Source: Actinokineospora bangkokensis
GTDB lineage: Bacteria > Actinomycetota > Actinomycetes > Mycobacteriales > Pseudonocardiaceae
Assembly: GCF_001940455.1 (NCBI RefSeq)
Contig: NZ_MKQR01000017.1
Location: forward strand, 48,707-112,706
Reading direction: 5' to 3'
DNA length: 64,000 bases
Shown: piece by piece, positions 8,966-18,447 of the stretch
Layout: every line of letters starts with the position of its first letter
Position numbering within the stretch: the stretch's first letter is position 1
Made by a program: the position numbers and the translations under genes
The notes under the pieces: model-generated
Databases searched by the model: none
Told to the model about the DNA's origin: nothing
The model's input: the letters and a program-made list of their open reading frames with translations, nothing else

Positions 8966-9275
8966 GACCGGGGCCTCCAGCGCCCACGCCGGGTCGATCA
9001 GCGTGAGTGGTCGCCCGGCACCGGCAGCACGCGCAGGTCCTGGCACAGCTAGGCCCACCCCGGCACCTCGTCAGTGCGGTGGTAGCGCGGGCGGCGACCC
9101 CGGGTCCGCAGTGCGCAGCAGCGGTGCGGCGACCACCGCTCCCCCACCCTGGCGTCCACGGAGGACGCGTACTGGTGGCGCAGCACGCGCGCCGCCTTGG
9201 CCTCCACCGCCGGCTCGTCGTCGAGCCGCTCGAACCCGAGCACCGGGTAGGACGTGGGCGGCTCGGCCACCAGCG
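8966..9275 (-). pseudogene. Decayed thioesterase domain of the upstream PKS
   Basis: The PKS stops abruptly at LSLFHPAGGRTTVY, which is the first strand of a PKS thioesterase. Beyond the stop, in a shifted frame, the sequence reads LALVAEPPTSYPVLGFERLDDEP and then VEAKAAR, a continuation of the same domain. After an unrelated stretch the C-terminal thioesterase motif VPGDH appears (9007-9018), and in another frame LIDPAWALEAP (about 8969-9001). The central part with the GxSxG serine is missing. So at least two frame changes and an internal deletion have destroyed the domain. This fills the otherwise gene-free stretch 8935-9275. Confidence 0.75.
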
Positions 9276-12200
9276 CTAGTAGACGGTGGTGCGTCCGCCC
9301 GCGGGGTGGAACAGCGACAGCGGCGGCTCCTCCCCGCCCGAGCGCAGCACCGCCACCGGGCCGGCGTCCGACTCCCCGGGCACCGGCGCGTCCCCCGCGC
9401 CCGCCGGGGTGGGCGGCACCGGCGCCGCGGCGGGCAGGCCCAGCTCGTCGCCCAGGTGCTCGGCCACCTCGCGCAGGCTCGCCCCGCGCAGCAGCAGCGG
9501 GACCGGCAGGGCCACGTCGAAGTCCTGCTGGACGGCCGCGCGCAGCCGCATCGCCATCAGCGAGTCGACGCCGAGCCCGGTCAGCGGCGCGCCGGGGTCG
9601 ACCTCGCCGGGGTCGGCGCCGGTCAGCCGCGCCAGCCCGGCGGCGAGGTGGGCGACCAGGGCGCCGCGCGGGTCCGGTCCCCTGGCCAGGTCGGGGGCGG
9701 GCAGCGGCGCGGGCGCGGCCGCGCCGGTCAGCGCGGACAGGAAGGGGCGGGTGGCCAGCTCGGGGAACAGCGACAGCGCCCGGGGCACGTCCAGCGCCGC
9801 CACCCCGAGGCCGGTGCGGTCGGCGGCCAGCGCGCCCGCCAGCGCCGCGAGCCCCCGCACCGGGTCGACCTCGGCGAAGGCGGCGCCTGGCTGGTCCGGG
9901 CGCGAGCCGTCGGCGCGGGCCCAGGCGCCCCAGTCCAGGCTCACCCCGGGCAGCCCGCGCGCCCGGCGCTGCTCCACCAGGGCGTCCAGCCAGGCGTTCG
10001 CCGTGGCGAACGCGGCCTGGCCGGGGGCGCCGACCAGGCCGGACATCGAGGCGAAGGCCACCCACCAGTCCAGCGGCAGGTGCTCGGTGGCCTGGTGCAG
10101 GCGCAGCCCGCCGAGCACCTTGGGCCGCCAGACCCGGGCGATGGACTCGGCGCTGACCTGGGCCACCGGGCGGTCGTCCTGCAGCCCGGCGGCGTGCACC
10201 ACCCCGCGCAGCGGCAGGCCGTCGCGCTGGGCGCGGGCGACCAGGGCCGCGGCGAAGCCGGGTTCGGCGAGGTCGCCGAGCACCACCTCCACCTCGGCGT
10301 CGCGCGCCCACCGCGCGCGCGACGGCGGGTCGGGGCGGTGCGCGCGGCCGGCGAGCACGACCCGCGTGGCGCCGCCCTCGACCAGCCACCGGGTCAGCCG
10401 CGCGCCCAGCTCACCGGTGCCGCCGGTGATGACGTAGGCGCCCGCGCGCACGACCGGCCGGTCGGCGGTGGGCAGGGCGGTGGTGGTGAGCCGGGCGCGC
10501 AGCCGGTGGCCGCGGCGCCAGGCGACCTCGTCGTCGGGCCGGTCGGCCAGCAGCTCGGCGGCGGCGCACGCCGCGCCGGAGGCCCGGTCGACGTCGACGA
10601 GGGTCGCGCGCAGCTCCGGGTGCTCGAAGGCGAGCACCCGGACCAGGCCGCGCAGGCAGGCGAGCCCCGGCTCGGTCGCGGCGCCGGTCGTGAGCACCCA
10701 CAACCGCGGCGGGTCGGGGCGGGCGGCGAGCGCGGCGGCGACCCGGGTGGCGGTGTGCACCAGGGCTTCGGCGTTCGCGGGGTCCCGGTAGTGGGCGGGC
10801 GGTCCGGCCAGCACGACGACCCCGGCCGCGCCCCCGGCGTCGAGCGCGTCGGGGCGCACGACCTCGGCGCCGAGCCGGGCGGCGAGGTCGGGCAGCGCGG
10901 GCTCGCCGTCGGCCACCACGACCCAGCCCGTGGTGGCGGGCGCGGGGGCCAGCGGCAGCGGGGCCGGGTCCCACCGGCGCTCCACGGCCTCGGTGGTGCC
11001 CGGGCCCGCGCCGGTGAGCCGCACGTCGAGCAGCTCGACCAGGACGGCGCCGTCGGCGTCGAGCAGCCGGGCGGACCCGAGCAACCCGCCCGCGGTGAGC
11101 CGGGCGGTGGCGGTGCAGCGGGTGGCCAGCGCCGGGTCGCCGGGGGCGCGGACGCGCCCGATCGCGGTGGGGCGGTAGGTCGCCGGGGCGGTGACCAGGT
11201 CCGCGGCCGCGGCGACGAGGGCCTGCAAGCACGCGTCGGCCAGGGCGGGGTGCAGGGCGAACCGGTCGGCGCCGCCCGCGGCGGCGGGCAGCCGGACGCG
11301 GCCGGTGGCCAGCCCCCGGCCGCGGCGCACATCGCTGAGGCCGAGGAACGCGGGCCCCGGTTCCTGGCCCGCCGCGGCCAGCGCCGCGCGCAGGTCGAAT
11401 GGCTCTCCCGCGGGTGGCGCGGGCTGCGGCGCGGCGGGCTCGTCGCGGTCGGGCAGGACGCGGGCGGTGGCGTGGGTGACCCAGCCGCCGCCAGCGTCGC
11501 GGGAGCGGATGGTGAGCGCCCCCGCGCGGTCAAGCTCGGTGGTCAGGACGGTGTGCGGCCCCGGCACCAGCGGCTCGGCCAGGCGCAGGTCCGCCACTAG
11601 CACCCGGGGGTCGAGCGCCGAGCGGCCAGCGGCCATGGCCAGCTCGGCCAGCGCGGCGGGTGGCAGCGCGGCACCGGCGCGCGGGCGGTGGTCGGCCAGC
11701 CAGGGCAGCCGGTCCACCGGCAGCCGCGACTGCCACAGGTGCCGCCCGTCGTCGGGCAGCTCCACGTGCGCGCCGAGCAGCGGGTGCGCGGCGGGCGGGC
11801 CGGGGGCGCGCTCGGGCACCCAGTGCCTGCGGTGGCGCCAGGCCGGGCCGGGCAGCTCGACCACCGGGCCGGGCGGGTAGCGGGTGGCCAGCGCCGCCGG
11901 GTCGCCGTGCACGTGCAGGGTCGCCTGGGCGCGCAACCACTCCGCGAGCGCGGCGCCGCGGCGCAGGGTGGGCACCACCAGCACCGGGTCCCCGCCCGCC
12001 GCGGCGGCGGTCTGCTCGACCGCGGCCAGCGCGACCGGGTGCGGGGCCACCTCGACGAACCGGGTGTGGCCGCGCTCCAGCGCCGCGGCGACGGCCTGGG
12101 TGAAGCGCACCGGCAGGCGCAGGTTGAGCGCCCAGTAGTCCGGGTCCCCCACGCAGGCCTCGGGGGTGTCCTCGCCCAGGACGCTGGAGAAGAACGGCAC

Positions 12201-14735
12201 CCGGGGCGCGGCGGGCACGAGCCCGTCGAGCGCGGCGCGCAGCCGGGGCAGGCCGGGGTCGACGGCCGCGGAGTGCCCGGCGACGCCCAGCCGCAGCGGC
12301 TTGGCGAACCCGCCGCCGGAGTCGACCCGCTCGACCAGCCGCGCCACCTGCGCCGCCGGTCCGCTGACGGTGCACATCCGCGGCGCGGCGTGCACGGCGA
12401 TGCCCACCCCGGGGAACTGCTCGGCCAGCGCGGCGAACCCGGCGCCGGAGAGCTCCACCGCCGCCATCGCGCCGCCGCCCTCGGTGTCGAGCCCGCCCAG
12501 CACCTCGGTGCGGGCCAGCACCACGCGCAGGCCCTGGCGCACGTCCAGCACGCCCGCGACCACCGCGGCGGCGACCTCGCCCACCGAGTGCCCCAGCACC
12601 GCCGCGGGTTCGACGCCGTGCGCCCGCCAGAGCCCGGCGAGCGCCACCTGCATGCCGAACAGGGCGGGCGCCGCGGTGGTGAACGGCGCGGGCCGCCGGT
12701 CGCACAGCGCGGCCCGCAGCGAGAAGCCCGCCGCGGCGGTGAACAGCGGCTCCAGCCGGTCGACCTCCGCGGCGAAGGCCGGTTCTCCGGTGAGCAGCTG
12801 CTCGCCCATGCCCGCCCAGTGCGAGCCGAAGCCGGAGAAGACGAACACCGGGCCGTCCGGGGTGACCGGGGTACGCGGCGCGCGGCCGTGCACGGCCGCG
12901 GCCGAGGACGCCCCGGCGGCGACCGCGCGCAGCGCCTCCGCCAGCTCCTCGCGCCCGGTGGCCACCACCGCCGCGCGCACCGCCAGGTGCTCCCGGCGCG
13001 CGGCCAGCGTCGCCGCGAGGTCCGCTGTGGACACCCGGGCGCCGTCGGTGGACTCCAACCAGTCCACCAGGTCCGCCGCCCGGTCGCGCAGCGCCACCGG
13101 GGTGCGGCCGGAGAGCGCGAACACCTCCGGGCGCGGCACCGGCGGCGGCGGCTCCGGCGCCGCGGGCCACTCCTCCAGCACGACGTGGGCGTTGCTGCCG
13201 CCGAAGCCGAACGCCGACACCCCGGCGCAGGCGTAGCCGGAGTAGCGCGGCCACGGCGTCGCCGCCGCGGTCACCCGCAGCCCCAGCGCGGCGAAGTCGA
13301 TCAGCGGGTTGGGCGCGCGGTAGTGCAGCGTCGGCGGGATGCGCCCGTGCACCAGCGAGAGCACGACCTTGATCAGCCCGACGATGCCCGCCGCGGCCTC
13401 CAGGTGGCCCAGGTTCGTCTTCACCGACCCCACCAGCAGCGGCCGGTCGGCGCCGCGGCCCGCGCCGAGCACCGCGCCCAGCGCGCCCGCCTCGATCGGG
13501 TCGCCCAGCGGGGTGCCGGTGCCGTGCGCCTCCACGTAGTCCACGGTGGTCGGGTCGACCTCGGCGGCCGGGTACACCTCGGCCAGCAGCGCGGTCTGCG
13601 CGTCCGGGTTCGGGGCCATGATGCCGTTGGAGCGGCCGTCGGAGTTGGTGGCGCTGCCGCGCACCACCGCCAGCACCCGGTCGCCGCGGGCGCGCGCGTC
13701 GGCCAAGCGGCGCAGCACCACCACCCCGCACCCCTCGCCCCGGCCGATGCCGTCGGCGGCGGCGTCGAAGGACTTGCACCGGCCGTCGGCGGCGAGCACC
13801 CCGGAGCGGGCGAAGGTGCCGGTGACCGCGGCGGTGAGCATGACGTTCACCCCGCCGACCAGCGCCAGGTCGATCTCGCCGCGGCGCAGCGCGCTGACCG
13901 CGTGGTGCACGGCCACCAGCGACGACGAGCAGGCGGTGTCGACCACCATCGACGGCCCGCGCAGGTCCAGCAGGTAGGACAGCCGGTTGGCCACCGTGCT
14001 GGCCGCCGCGCCGGTGCCCGACCACGGCTCCACGCCCTCCGGGTCGGCCAGGCTGAACAGCCCGTACTCCGAGGCCGCCACCCCCATGTACACCCCGGTG
14101 CGCGAGCCGCGCAGCGACCCGGGCACCACGCCCGCGTGCTCCAGCGCCGCCCAGGCGACCTCCAGGGTGATGCGCTGCTGGGGGTCCATCACGTCCGCCT
14201 CGCGCGGGGTGATGCCGAAGAAGTCCGCGTCGAACCCGGCGACGTCGTCGAGGAACCCACCGGTGGCGGGCAGCGCGGCGAGCACGTGCGGCGGGGCGGC
14301 CCAGCGGTCGGGCGGGCGCGGGCGCACGGCGTCGGCGCCGCGGTCGAGCAGGTCCCAGAACGCCGACGGCGAGTCGACCCCGCCGGGCAGCCTGCACCCC
14401 AGGCCGATGACCGCGATCGGCTCGCCGGGGCCCTCGTGCGGGTGCCCGCCCGGCGGCGGGGCGACCCCGGGCGCGGCCGCGGCGGCGCCCGCGGTCACCT
14501 CGGCGGCACCGGCCAGCGCGGCGATGGTGGGGTACCGGTAGCCCAGGGTGGGCGGCAGCGAGCGGCCGGTGCGCCTGCCCAGGTCGCCGACCAGGCCCAC
14601 CAGGTCGCGCGAGGACAGCCCGTAGTCCAGCAGCGGCCGCTGCGGGTCCACCGCCGCGGGCGCCAGCCCCACCGCCTCGGCCACCCGCCCGGTCAACCAG
14701 CCGACGAGGTCCCGGTCCCCGCCGGGCACGGTCAT
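9276..14735 (-). CDS. Type I polyketide synthase, ACP-KS-AT-DH-KR-ACP, truncated thioesterase
   Basis: A 1819-residue megasynthase. Domains: N-terminal ACP with phosphopantetheine Ser42 (DYGLSSRD), as in FAAL-loaded enzymes such as Pks13; KS with Cys269 (VDTACSSS), His404 and His444; AT with GHSVGE (Ser717) and an unusual VAGH where YASH or HAFH is expected; DH with His1016 (LADHRPRAG, family Gly shifted) and Asp1167; KR with TGGTGELG (1437-1444) but Phe1576 in place of the catalytic Tyr (PGQAAFATAN); second ACP with Ser1725 (GVDSL). The protein ends at the start of a thioesterase domain. Its start overlaps the FAAL stop (ATGA), so the two are translationally coupled. Expected action: extend a FAAL-loaded fatty acid by one unit. 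The Tyr-to-Phe change suggests a beta-keto product or enzyme decay. Release is unexplained. Confidence 0.93.
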   Translation of the reverse strand: MTVPGGDRDLVGWLTGRVAEAVGLAPAAVDPQRPLLDYGLSSRDLVGLVGDLGRRTGRSLPPTLGYRYPTIAALAGAAEVTAGAAAAAPGVAPPPGGHPHEGPGEPIAVIGLGCRLPGGVDSPSAFWDLLDRGADAVRPRPPDRWAAPPHVLAALPATGGFLDDVAGFDADFFGITPREADVMDPQQRITLEVAWAALEHAGVVPGSLRGSRTGVYMGVAASEYGLFSLADPEGVEPWSGTGAAASTVANRLSYLLDLRGPSMVVDTACSSSLVAVHHAVSALRRGEIDLALVGGVNVMLTAAVTGTFARSGVLAADGRCKSFDAAADGIGRGEGCGVVVLRRLADARARGDRVLAVVRGSATNSDGRSNGIMAPNPDAQTALLAEVYPAAEVDPTTVDYVEAHGTGTPLGDPIEAGALGAVLGAGRGADRPLLVGSVKTNLGHLEAAAGIVGLIKVVLSLVHGRIPPTLHYRAPNPLIDFAALGLRVTAAATPWPRYSGYACAGVSAFGFGGSNAHVVLEEWPAAPEPPPPVPRPEVFALSGRTPVALRDRAADLVDWLESTDGARVSTADLAATLAARREHLAVRAAVVATGREELAEALRAVAAGASSAAAVHGRAPRTPVTPDGPVFVFSGFGSHWAGMGEQLLTGEPAFAAEVDRLEPLFTAAAGFSLRAALCDRRPAPFTTAAPALFGMQVALAGLWRAHGVEPAAVLGHSVGEVAAAVVAGVLDVRQGLRVVLARTEVLGGLDTEGGGAMAAVELSGAGFAALAEQFPGVGIAVHAAPRMCTVSGPAAQVARLVERVDSGGGFAKPLRLGVAGHSAAVDPGLPRLRAALDGLVPAAPRVPFFSSVLGEDTPEACVGDPDYWALNLRLPVRFTQAVAAALERGHTRFVEVAPHPVALAAVEQTAAAAGGDPVLVVPTLRRGAALAEWLRAQATLHVHGDPAALATRYPPGPVVELPGPAWRHRRHWVPERAPGPPAAHPLLGAHVELPDDGRHLWQSRLPVDRLPWLADHRPRAGAALPPAALAELAMAAGRSALDPRVLVADLRLAEPLVPGPHTVLTTELDRAGALTIRSRDAGGGWVTHATARVLPDRDEPAAPQPAPPAGEPFDLRAALAAAGQEPGPAFLGLSDVRRGRGLATGRVRLPAAAGGADRFALHPALADACLQALVAAAADLVTAPATYRPTAIGRVRAPGDPALATRCTATARLTAGGLLGSARLLDADGAVLVELLDVRLTGAGPGTTEAVERRWDPAPLPLAPAPATTGWVVVADGEPALPDLAARLGAEVVRPDALDAGGAAGVVVLAGPPAHYRDPANAEALVHTATRVAAALAARPDPPRLWVLTTGAATEPGLACLRGLVRVLAFEHPELRATLVDVDRASGAACAAAELLADRPDDEVAWRRGHRLRARLTTTALPTADRPVVRAGAYVITGGTGELGARLTRWLVEGGATRVVLAGRAHRPDPPSRARWARDAEVEVVLGDLAEPGFAAALVARAQRDGLPLRGVVHAAGLQDDRPVAQVSAESIARVWRPKVLGGLRLHQATEHLPLDWWVAFASMSGLVGAPGQAAFATANAWLDALVEQRRARGLPGVSLDWGAWARADGSRPDQPGAAFAEVDPVRGLAALAGALAADRTGLGVAALDVPRALSLFPELATRPFLSALTGAAAPAPLPAPDLARGPDPRGALVAHLAAGLARLTGADPGEVDPGAPLTGLGVDSLMAMRLRAAVQQDFDVALPVPLLLRGASLREVAEHLGDELGLPAAAPVPPTPAGAGDAPVPGESDAGPVAVLRSGGEEPPLSLFHPAGGRTTVY

Positions 14736-16486
14736 GCCGGACCGGTCTCGGCCAGCGAGTCGGCCAGGTACCGCTCGCGGCAGGCGATCCGCGACAGCTT
14801 GCCGCTGGAGGTGCGCGGCAGGCTGTCCGGCGCCACGATCTGCACCTCGCGCAGCGACAGGGCGTGCTTGTCGGCCACCGCCCGGCGCACCGCCGCCTCC
14901 ACCTCCCCGGTGTCGAGGTCGGCGGCGGCCACGGTCTTGGCCCGCTCGGCCAGCACGACCGCGCGCTCGCCGTCGGGGCCCGACACCGCGAACGCCACGC
15001 AGTTGCGCGGGCGGATCGCCGGGTGCGCGGCCTCGACGGTGCGCTCGACGTCGTGCGGGTAGTGGTTGCGGCCGTCGACGACGATGAGGTCCTTGATCCG
15101 GCCGGTGATGTAGAGCTCGCCGTCGAACCACACGCCCAGGTCGCCGGTGGCCAGCCACGGCCCGTCCGGGGCGCCGACGCCCGCGACGGAGTTGCGGAAC
15201 ACCCGGCCGCTCTCCTCCGGGCGGTTCCAGTAGCCGGTGCCCACGTTCGGGCCCGCCACCCAGATCTCACCGACCCGCCCGTCGGCGCACGGCACCCGGG
15301 TCCTCGGGTCGACCACCAGCACGCCCTGCTCGATGGGCTGGCCGCAGGACACCAGGCGCACCACGTCGGCGTCGTCGGAGGACACCCGCACCGCGCGGCC
15401 CTCGGCCAGCGCCACCCGGTCGAAGCAGCGGTCCACCGCGGGCCTGCCCGGCCTGCTGGCGGAGACGAACACGGTGGCCTCGGCCAGCCCGTAGGAGGGC
15501 CGGTGCACCTCCGGGCGCAGCCCGCACGGGCCGAACGCGGCGCCGAAGCGCTCGATCACCCCGGCCTGCACCGGTTCGCTGCCGTCGATGAGCGCGGTGA
15601 CGGTGTCCAGGCGCAGCCGGGACTTCTCCCACTCCGAGACCCGGGAGGCGGCGTAGGCGTAGGCGAAGCTGGGCGCGGCGCTGATCGCGCCGGGGTTGAC
15701 CGACAGCGCGCGCAGCCACCGCTCGGGGCGCTCGACGAAGGCCAGCGGGTCCATCAGCACCGTGCGCACGCCCGCGGCCAGCGGCGCGGCCACCGACAGC
15801 ACCAGCCCCATGTCGTGGAACAGCGGCAGCCAGCTCACCGTCACCGAGTCCTGGCGCAGGCCGTAGGCCCGGTTGGCCTGGCGGGCGTTGGCCACCACGT
15901 TGCCGTGGGTGATCATCACCCCGCGCGGGTCGCCGGTGGAGCCGGAGGTGTACTGGAGGTAGGCCAGGTCGTCGGCGGCCAGCGGCACCGGCTCGAAGTG
16001 CGCCGCGATGGCCGACGGCAGCGTGTCGACCGAGATGACCTGGGCGACCGGCAGCCGGTGCACCTCGACGAACGCGGTGACCGACGGCGCGGCGTCCTGG
16101 GTGGTGAGCACGGTGGAGGAGGCGCAGTCGCGCAGCACGGCGGCGAGCCGGTCGGCGTGGCCGGGCATGTCGGGGGTGAACAGCGGGACCGCGGCTGCGC
16201 CTGCGCGCAGCGCGCCGAGGAAGGCCACCACGTAGTCGGGTGTCTGTCCGATGCAGACGGCCACCGGCGCGCCGCGGCGCACCCGGCGCTGCAACCACGC
16301 GGCCACGGCGCCGACGCGCGCGTCGAGCTCGCGCCAGGTCCAGCTGGACTGGGCCCCGCCGCTGTGCGAGCGGAAGTCGAGGTAGCTCAGCGCCACCTCG
16401 TCGGGGTGGCGCGCCGCCCAGGCGCCGAGCAGACCGGGGAGGTCATCCGCGGGGGGTGTCCCGCCGTTCTTGGTCGCGGAAGTCAT
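14732..16486 (-). CDS. Fatty acyl-AMP ligase (FAAL, FadD26/FadD32-like)
   Basis: A 584-residue adenylate-forming enzyme that activates a fatty acid with ATP and, in this family, passes it to a carrier protein rather than to CoA. The P-loop YTSGSTGDPRG (179-189) and the C-terminal DGRNHYPHDVERTVE are characteristic of FAALs. The downstream PKS begins with an ACP, the expected acceptor. The ATG at 16486 has GAGGA about 8 nt upstream. It overlaps the PKS by 4 nt and follows the MFS gene by about 140 bp, so MFS-FAAL-PKS is probably one transcription unit making and exporting a lipidic polyketide. Confidence 0.93.
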   Translation of the reverse strand: MTSATKNGGTPPADDLPGLLGAWAARHPDEVALSYLDFRSHSGGAQSSWTWRELDARVGAVAAWLQRRVRRGAPVAVCIGQTPDYVVAFLGALRAGAAAVPLFTPDMPGHADRLAAVLRDCASSTVLTTQDAAPSVTAFVEVHRLPVAQVISVDTLPSAIAAHFEPVPLAADDLAYLQYTSGSTGDPRGVMITHGNVVANARQANRAYGLRQDSVTVSWLPLFHDMGLVLSVAAPLAAGVRTVLMDPLAFVERPERWLRALSVNPGAISAAPSFAYAYAASRVSEWEKSRLRLDTVTALIDGSEPVQAGVIERFGAAFGPCGLRPEVHRPSYGLAEATVFVSASRPGRPAVDRCFDRVALAEGRAVRVSSDDADVVRLVSCGQPIEQGVLVVDPRTRVPCADGRVGEIWVAGPNVGTGYWNRPEESGRVFRNSVAGVGAPDGPWLATGDLGVWFDGELYITGRIKDLIVVDGRNHYPHDVERTVEAAHPAIRPRNCVAFAVSGPDGERAVVLAERAKTVAAADLDTGEVEAAVRRAVADKHALSLREVQIVAPDSLPRTSSGKLSRIACRERYLADSLAETGPA

Positions 16487-16596
16487 CTGCACAGTCCTCA
16501 CCAGGGGGCCACGTCGACACCGGACGAGAAGGAAGCGCTGCACCGCGTTCCCCCGGGTGCGGCGGAAAAGGCGGTCCGCCCACCGTAGAGGCGATG

Positions 16597-16611
16597 TTAC
16601 TGGTGAGTCAA
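16597..16611. promoter_or_regulatory. Possible TetR-like operator ahead of the FAAL gene
   Basis: TTACTGGTGAGTCAA is an almost symmetric TTACT-N4-AGT(C)AA element, with outer GTTA/TAAC arms, in the gap between the MFS stop and FAAL start. Such shapes are typical of TetR-family operators. One extra base breaks the symmetry, so the call is weak. Confidence 0.25.
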
Positions 16612-16628
16612 CATAACGGATGACGCGA

Positions 16629-18059
16629 TTATCGGACCGGCGCGCGGTCCCCGTCGCGCTTTCCCGCGGCGGGTGCGGAACGCTGGTTCGACTTGTGCCG
16701 GGGCGACAAGTACGGGGTCAGCCTGGGCGACAGCAGCACCGCGACGACCTGGAGCGCGGCGGCCGCGAGCAGCGTGCGGGTGTAGCCGGTGGCCAGCGCG
16801 GGCCCGTCGGCCACCGCGCCGATGAGCGCGGTCGTCACCGCCACGCCCAGGGCGCCCGCGAACTCCCGGGCGGCGCTGAGGATCCCCGACGCCACGCCCG
16901 CCATGGAGTCGTCGACCACGTCGAGGGCGGTGGTGGTGAGCGGGACGGTGAACGCCGAGCCGAAGCCGATCAGCACCAGCCCCGGGAGCCGGGGCAGCAC
17001 CTCGGTCGAGCCGTTCACCGCGGCCACCAGCACCAGGCCGATGGCCACGATGAGCATGCCGCCGCCGACGGTGCGGGTCGGCCCGTACCTGGCCAGCACC
17101 CTGGGCACCACCGGCGCGGTGCCCACCAGCGCCAGCGCCACGGCGACCAGCGGCAGCGACGCGGTGGCCGGGTCCAGCCCGAGCCAGCGCTGGTGCACCA
17201 GCGGGGTCACCACGGTCACGCCGGTGACGCCCAGGCCCCACAGCGTCTGGATCACCAGGGCCGAGCGGAAGACGGGGTTGCCGAGCAGCACCGCGGGCAG
17301 CACCGGGTTGCGCGAGCGGCGGTCGCGCATGCGGAAGCCCACCAGGGCCAGCGCGGCGGTCGCGGCCAGCGGCGCGGTCCACTCGGGGGTGTCGGCCAGC
17401 ACCAGCAGCGCGCCGGTGACGGCCAGCATCGCGGTGGCGGCCAGGGTGGTGGAGACGACGTCGGTGCCCGCCGCGGTGCTGCGCGGGCCCTGCCGGGGCA
17501 CCACCAGCCAGCTGAAGCCCAGGAACGGCAGGAAGCCCCAGAACACCCAGCTCCAGTGCACCGCCGCGGTGACCGCGCCGCCGAGCGCGGGGCCCAGCGC
17601 CAGCGCCGAGGCGAGCGCGATGGTCCAGGTCGCGGCCGCCTTGGGCCGGTCGTCGGGGGCGAGCCTGGTGCGCACCAGGCTCAGCGTGGCGGGCACCAGG
17701 ATGGCCGCGGCCAGGCCCTGCACCACCCGCCCGGCCAGCAGCAGCTCGAACCCGCGCGCGGTGCCCGCGACGATGGTGCCGACGGTGAAGCCGAAGATGC
17801 CCAGCCGCAGCATGGCGCGCTCGCCGTGGCGGTCGACGACCGACCCGGCGGCCATCATCAGCCCGGCGAAGGGCAGCAGGTAGGCGACGGTGATCGCCTG
17901 CGTCCCCGCGGTCCCCAGGCCCATCTCGGCGGCGACCGAGGGGGCGGCGGCGGACACGACCGAGTTGTCCGCCGAGCTGAGGAAGGCGATCGAGGCTATG
18001 GTGATCAGCACCCGGGTGCGGTCGCTGATCCAGCTGGGGGCGGACTCGGCGCGGTGCAC
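16629..18059 (-). CDS. MFS drug/product exporter (EmrB/QacA type)
   Basis: A 476-residue polytopic membrane protein of the DHA2-like major facilitator family, predicted to have about 14 transmembrane segments. It shows LSSADNSVVSAAAPSVA (motif D region) and GSVVDRHGERAMLRLG (the loop 2-3 motif A). It probably exports the product of the FAAL-PKS genes downstream or confers resistance; the substrate is inferred from context only. The start is a GTG at 18059 without a clear ribosome binding site, so the N-terminus is uncertain. The upstream region carries two TTGTCACC words. Confidence 0.9.
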   Translation of the reverse strand: MHRAESAPSWISDRTRVLITIASIAFLSSADNSVVSAAAPSVAAEMGLGTAGTQAITVAYLLPFAGLMMAAGSVVDRHGERAMLRLGIFGFTVGTIVAGTARGFELLLAGRVVQGLAAAILVPATLSLVRTRLAPDDRPKAAATWTIALASALALGPALGGAVTAAVHWSWVFWGFLPFLGFSWLVVPRQGPRSTAAGTDVVSTTLAATAMLAVTGALLVLADTPEWTAPLAATAALALVGFRMRDRRSRNPVLPAVLLGNPVFRSALVIQTLWGLGVTGVTVVTPLVHQRWLGLDPATASLPLVAVALALVGTAPVVPRVLARYGPTRTVGGGMLIVAIGLVLVAAVNGSTEVLPRLPGLVLIGFGSAFTVPLTTTALDVVDDSMAGVASGILSAAREFAGALGVAVTTALIGAVADGPALATGYTRTLLAAAALQVVAVLLSPRLTPYLSPRHKSNQRSAPAAGKRDGDRAPVR

Positions 18060-18447
18060 GTCAACGGCCCCGCGCGGCGGTGGCGGCAGGGGATCTGGTG
18101 CCCGGGGTTGTCGGGCACCGCTCGGCGGGGGCGGGCGTGACCGCTTCCGCCGGGAGCGTCAGCACCTGGCGTCGGGGGGACATGGCACCGACGTTAACGT
18201 CGAGACAATCTCGGTGTCGACGGTGCTGTTCGTTCTTCTCGGCAATGCAACACTTCATGGCTGTCCTTTGTCACCGACGACCACAAACCCGCACCCCCCA
18301 CCCTTGTCACCGGCGCACAAACCGCGGCGCCGCAATGCTCACCCCGCGCGCGCACCGGTCCCGCAGCGTCAGCGCGCGTGCACAGCGCGTCCCCGGTGCC
18401 CACCCCGCCGGACCGCACCCCGGCCGAGCGGGCACCGCGGGGGCGCC
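18060..18447. promoter_or_regulatory. Intergenic region with two TTGTCACC words
   Basis: This 388-bp gene-free stretch lies upstream of the MFS gene and downstream of the universal stress gene. TTTGTCACCGA at 18267-18277 is followed by ACAAA at 18283-18287, and TTGTCACCGG at 18304-18313 by ACAAA at 18317-18321. Each therefore forms a TTTGT/ACAAA-type inverted pair with different spacing. The same ten-base word recurs at four other non-coding places in the window. No terminator or gene was seen. Confidence 0.5.

Noticed and set aside
9049-10389. Minus-strand frame that runs through the PKS end and beyond
   Set aside because: Most of it is an out-of-frame shadow of the PKS. Only its last part matters, as the shifted continuation of the dead thioesterase.
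7629-15062. Very long plus-strand open frames (up to 1323 codons) opposite the PKS, FAAL and PucR 1
   Set aside because: They are antisense shadows caused by extreme GC bias: low-complexity Gly/Arg/Ala/Gln composition, no family motifs and no ribosome binding sites, while the minus strand shows clear domains.
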